Below are positions 61,985 through 64,000 of a DNA stretch of 64,000 nucleotides, in pieces. Numbering within the stretch: position 1 is the stretch's first letter; every line of letters starts with the position of its first letter. The notes beneath the pieces are model-generated. The model was not told where the DNA came from and made no database searches. It saw nothing but the letters and a program-made list of their open reading frames with translations. This DNA is from Rhizobium sp. R634. GTDB taxonomy: Bacteria; Pseudomonadota; Alphaproteobacteria; Rhizobiales; Rhizobiaceae. The stretch spans positions 62,001 to 126,000 of the forward strand of contig NZ_LOKW01000001.1 of NCBI RefSeq assembly GCF_002211305.1. The letters are read 5' to 3'. The position numbers and the translations under genes are program-made.

Positions 61985-64000
61985 ATGAACAAGCAGATCA
62001 CCAATTTCGCCGATGCCCGCCCGACCGACGCAGTGGACGCCGTCTTCGAGAGTTTTCCGCTGACGATCGCGCAGAAGCGCATCTGGTCGCTGGAGCAGAT
62101 CGGCAATTACACCGTCTTTCCCGACCAGGTCATCGGGCTGCGGCTGAGTGCCGCGATCGACATCGAGACGATTGCCGGCGCCTGCCGGACGCTCGTGGCG
62201 CAGAATCCGTCGCTCGCCTTCCGCTTCCGCCGGCTGGCGGGCGGCCGCATCGAGCAATATCGCGGCGCGTCGAACGCAGTGCCGATCGAAATCCTCGGCA
62301 ATGACGGCGCGGCCGTTTCCGAGCCGGATGCCTTGGCCGCACGGAAAGCCTTCCGCGACAAGCGCTTCGATCTCTTGGAAGGCCCCGGTGCGCGCATCCA
62401 GATCATCCGGCTTGCCGATGGGCAATCGCTGCTGACGATCGTGCTGCATCCGATCATCTGCGACGACCGCGAAAAATCCACTCTTGCCGGGTCGCTGGCG
62501 CGCATTCTCGATGGCGAACCCGCCGGCGACATCCAGCCGGTGGAAATCGCCGCCGGGACGCGGGAGGCCGACTGGCTGGAGACGGATGAGGCGCGGCAAG
62601 CGCTTGCCTATTGGCGCGATGCGATCGGCCTCGACTATGCCGCCTCGACCTTCCCGACCCGCTTCAACAGCGGCGGGCTGGCAGGTGTGGCGCGCGCCGA
62701 GCATCGGTTTTCGATCGAGCCCGACCTCTGGAGCAAACTCGAACGGCATGCGGGGCGCAAGGACGTTCAGGTCGAGCGCGTGCTGCACGCCGCCTTCTGC
62801 GCTCTGCTGGCACGCTACAGCGGCAACTATGCCCTGCTGACCGGCCTGCTTGTCGCGCGGCCGCGCACCGAACATTTCGCCAGCCGCGGCCGCGCCGAAC
62901 AGGTTCTTCCTCTCGTGTTTTCGCTGACCTCCAGACACTCGCTCGACGACGTCGTCGCGGCGATCTCGTCGGTGACGCAGGAGGGGCTTGCCCGCCTCGT
63001 GCCGCTGGAGCGCATCACGCAGGAGTTGGTCGTCGACGAGGCCGCCGCACAGGAGGCCGTGGTCAAGGCTCTGTTCGAATTCCGCGAGTCTTATCCGGTC
63101 CCAAGGCAGGCGACGAACCTGGAACCTTGGGGCGCACGTGCCGACAGCGAGCTTTCCCTGGTGATCGAAGCGCGTGCCGATGGCGCCGCATACGGGCTGA
63201 TCGACTATGCTGGAGATCTCTATGACGGCGCCCTGATTGCCCGTGTCGCCAGGCATTTTTGCCTGGTGCTGGAGCAGATCGTCGCGAAGCCGGATCTCAG
63301 GATCAAGGATATCGAGCTCATGGGCAGCGACGAGCTCGACTGGCTGTCGGCGCCCTATGAGGATGACGTCGTCAACGACGACCGGCCGGTGCACGAGCTG
63401 ATTTCGGCCCATTCGCGCCACACGCCCGACAAAACAGCGATCGTCTATGGCGACGAGGAGTGGAGCCATGGCTGGCTGGAGGCGAGCACCAACCGCCTCG
63501 GGCATCGGCTGCGGCAGCTCGGCGTTCGCGCCGAAGTGACGGTTGCCATCTTCATCAAGCGCTCGCCGGAGGCGATCGTTGGTATCCTCGCGACCTTGAA
63601 GGCCGGCGGCGCCTATATTCCGGTCGAGCCCGACCATCCGCCGGTGCGCAACCACCACATCCTGCGCGATGGCGGCGTCAAGATCGTGCTGACCCATAGC
63701 TGGCTGCGCCACCGCCTGCCGGAAGAGCTCGACGCGACCGTGCTCGAACTCGACAAGCTCGATCTCGACGGCGAGCCGGATACGCCGCTCTATCTTCCGA
63801 CGCACAAGGACCAGCTCGCCTATGTCATGTACACCTCGGGCTCGACGGGATTGCCGAAGGGTGTCGCCGTCGAGCACGGGCCGCTGACCCACCATCTGCA
63901 AAATACCTCGCGCGTCTATGGCATGAGCTCGGAATCCCGCGAGCTGCCCTTCCTGCCTTTCAGTTCGGACGGCGGCCATGAGCGATGGATGAACCCGCTG
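61985..64000 (+). CDS. nonribosomal peptide synthetase, 5' part (runs off the window)
   Basis: The frame is open from the ATG at 61985 to the last base (672 codons). Domain order: a condensation-type domain (about residues 20-450), then an adenylation domain from about residue 470 (VHELISAHSRHTPDKTAIV, ILATLKAGGAYIPVEPDHP, core A3 YVMYTSGSTGLPKGV from residue 613), cut before its specificity pocket is complete. The condensation motif HHxxxDG reads HPIICDD (155-161), so the catalytic second His is Pro156. It is preceded by MbtH. Product: part of a siderophore, with the hydroxamate acetyltransferase encoded divergently; the amino acid activated cannot be read here. Confidence 0.93.
   Translation, partial: MNKQITNFADARPTDAVDAVFESFPLTIAQKRIWSLEQIGNYTVFPDQVIGLRLSAAIDIETIAGACRTLVAQNPSLAFRFRRLAGGRIEQYRGASNAVPIEILGNDGAAVSEPDALAARKAFRDKRFDLLEGPGARIQIIRLADGQSLLTIVLHPIICDDREKSTLAGSLARILDGEPAGDIQPVEIAAGTREADWLETDEARQALAYWRDAIGLDYAASTFPTRFNSGGLAGVARAEHRFSIEPDLWSKLERHAGRKDVQVERVLHAAFCALLARYSGNYALLTGLLVARPRTEHFASRGRAEQVLPLVFSLTSRHSLDDVVAAISSVTQEGLARLVPLERITQELVVDEAAAQEAVVKALFEFRESYPVPRQATNLEPWGARADSELSLVIEARADGAAYGLIDYAGDLYDGALIARVARHFCLVLEQIVAKPDLRIKDIELMGSDELDWLSAPYEDDVVNDDRPVHELISAHSRHTPDKTAIVYGDEEWSHGWLEASTNRLGHRLRQLGVRAEVTVAIFIKRSPEAIVGILATLKAGGAYIPVEPDHPPVRNHHILRDGGVKIVLTHSWLRHRLPEELDATVLELDKLDLDGEPDTPLYLPTHKDQLAYVMYTSGSTGLPKGVAVEHGPLTHHLQNTSRVYGMSSESRELPFLPFSSDGGHERWMNPL

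Noticed and set aside
61655..63979. A 774-codon open frame on the minus strand opposite MbtH and NRPS
   Set aside because: The plus strand encodes clear MbtH and NRPS motifs; the minus frame is an antisense shadow.
1..64000. tRNA or rRNA genes, CRISPR arrays, insertion sequences, attachment sites
   Set aside because: None seen: no cloverleaf-like tRNA segments, no regularly spaced repeats and no transposase or integrase motifs.

Overview
The window is GC-rich chromosomal or large-replicon DNA of a Rhizobium-type alphaproteobacterium, most likely the R. leguminosarum/etli group. This is inferred from gene families rather than a marker gene: FrcBCA-type sugar transporters with a single-domain ATPase, a SyrB-like protein, many LysR regulators, PaoABC, an RpoI-like iron sigma factor and RirA-type iron boxes. 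I see no rRNA, tRNA, insertion sequence, phage gene or CRISPR array. Almost all of it is tightly packed catabolic, stress and iron operons.

Layout, left half. 1-2.6 kb holds two LysR regulators (the first cut by the window edge) and an alpha/beta hydrolase. 2.6-9.1 kb is a sugar or polyol module: a LacI regulator with two operators, binding protein, permease, ATPase, sugar isomerase, Gfo/Idh/MocA dehydrogenase and a stand-alone RpiR helix-turn-helix protein. 9.1-12.4 kb is a TetR regulator divergent from a GH3 beta-glucosidase with a PA14 insert. 12.5-16.2 kb is a run of secreted or unknown proteins. 16.4-17.1 kb is a ParDE-type toxin-antitoxin pair. 17.1-21.0 kb is a bufferin (copper-binding RiPP) operon, bufABCD, divergent from an ECF sigma factor and its NrsF-type membrane anti-sigma. 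Two promoters with the same unusual sequence (GTAACA-N15-CCGTAG) face outward from the region between them. 21.1-22.3 kb holds two SyrB-like Ala/Lys-rich coiled-coil proteins. 22.3-27.5 kb is the counterpart of the E. coli yjfIJKLMC cluster, split into two divergent arms and carrying a TVGYGD ion channel.

Layout, middle and right. 27.5-34.2 kb encodes the lower lysine route: aldehyde dehydrogenase (AmaB type), aminotransferase, HglS-type 2-oxoadipate decarboxylase/hydroxylase and a D-2-hydroxyglutarate dehydrogenase, with a divergent LysR gene. 34.2-37.1 kb has an OmpA lipoprotein, an L,D-transpeptidase and GabD. 37.3-42.7 kb is a periplasmic molybdenum aldehyde oxidoreductase (PaoABC) with its XdhC/PaoD and MocA maturation factors. 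42.7-46.8 kb has a Na+/H+ antiporter, a LysR gene and an MFS exporter. 46.8-50.5 kb is a four-carbon acid-sugar operon (LtnD, OtnI, OtnC, OtnK).

50.5 kb to the end is an iron/siderophore locus: TonB receptor, FhuF-type reductase, FhuB-FhuD uptake with no ATPase, a GNAT protein and an ECF sigma factor of the RpoI/FecI/PvdS kind. It then carries an operon of a PLP Cys/Met-type enzyme, a MATE exporter and a hydroxamate-type acetyltransferase, and divergently an MbtH protein and an NRPS that runs off the window. The two biosynthetic arms have matched iron-starvation promoters (CTAAA-N17-CGTCATT), and two TGA-N9-TCACCTTA boxes sit before the receptor and sigma/uptake genes. The inferred logic is that RirA or a similar iron sensor represses the sigma factor and uptake genes, and the sigma factor then drives siderophore synthesis and export.
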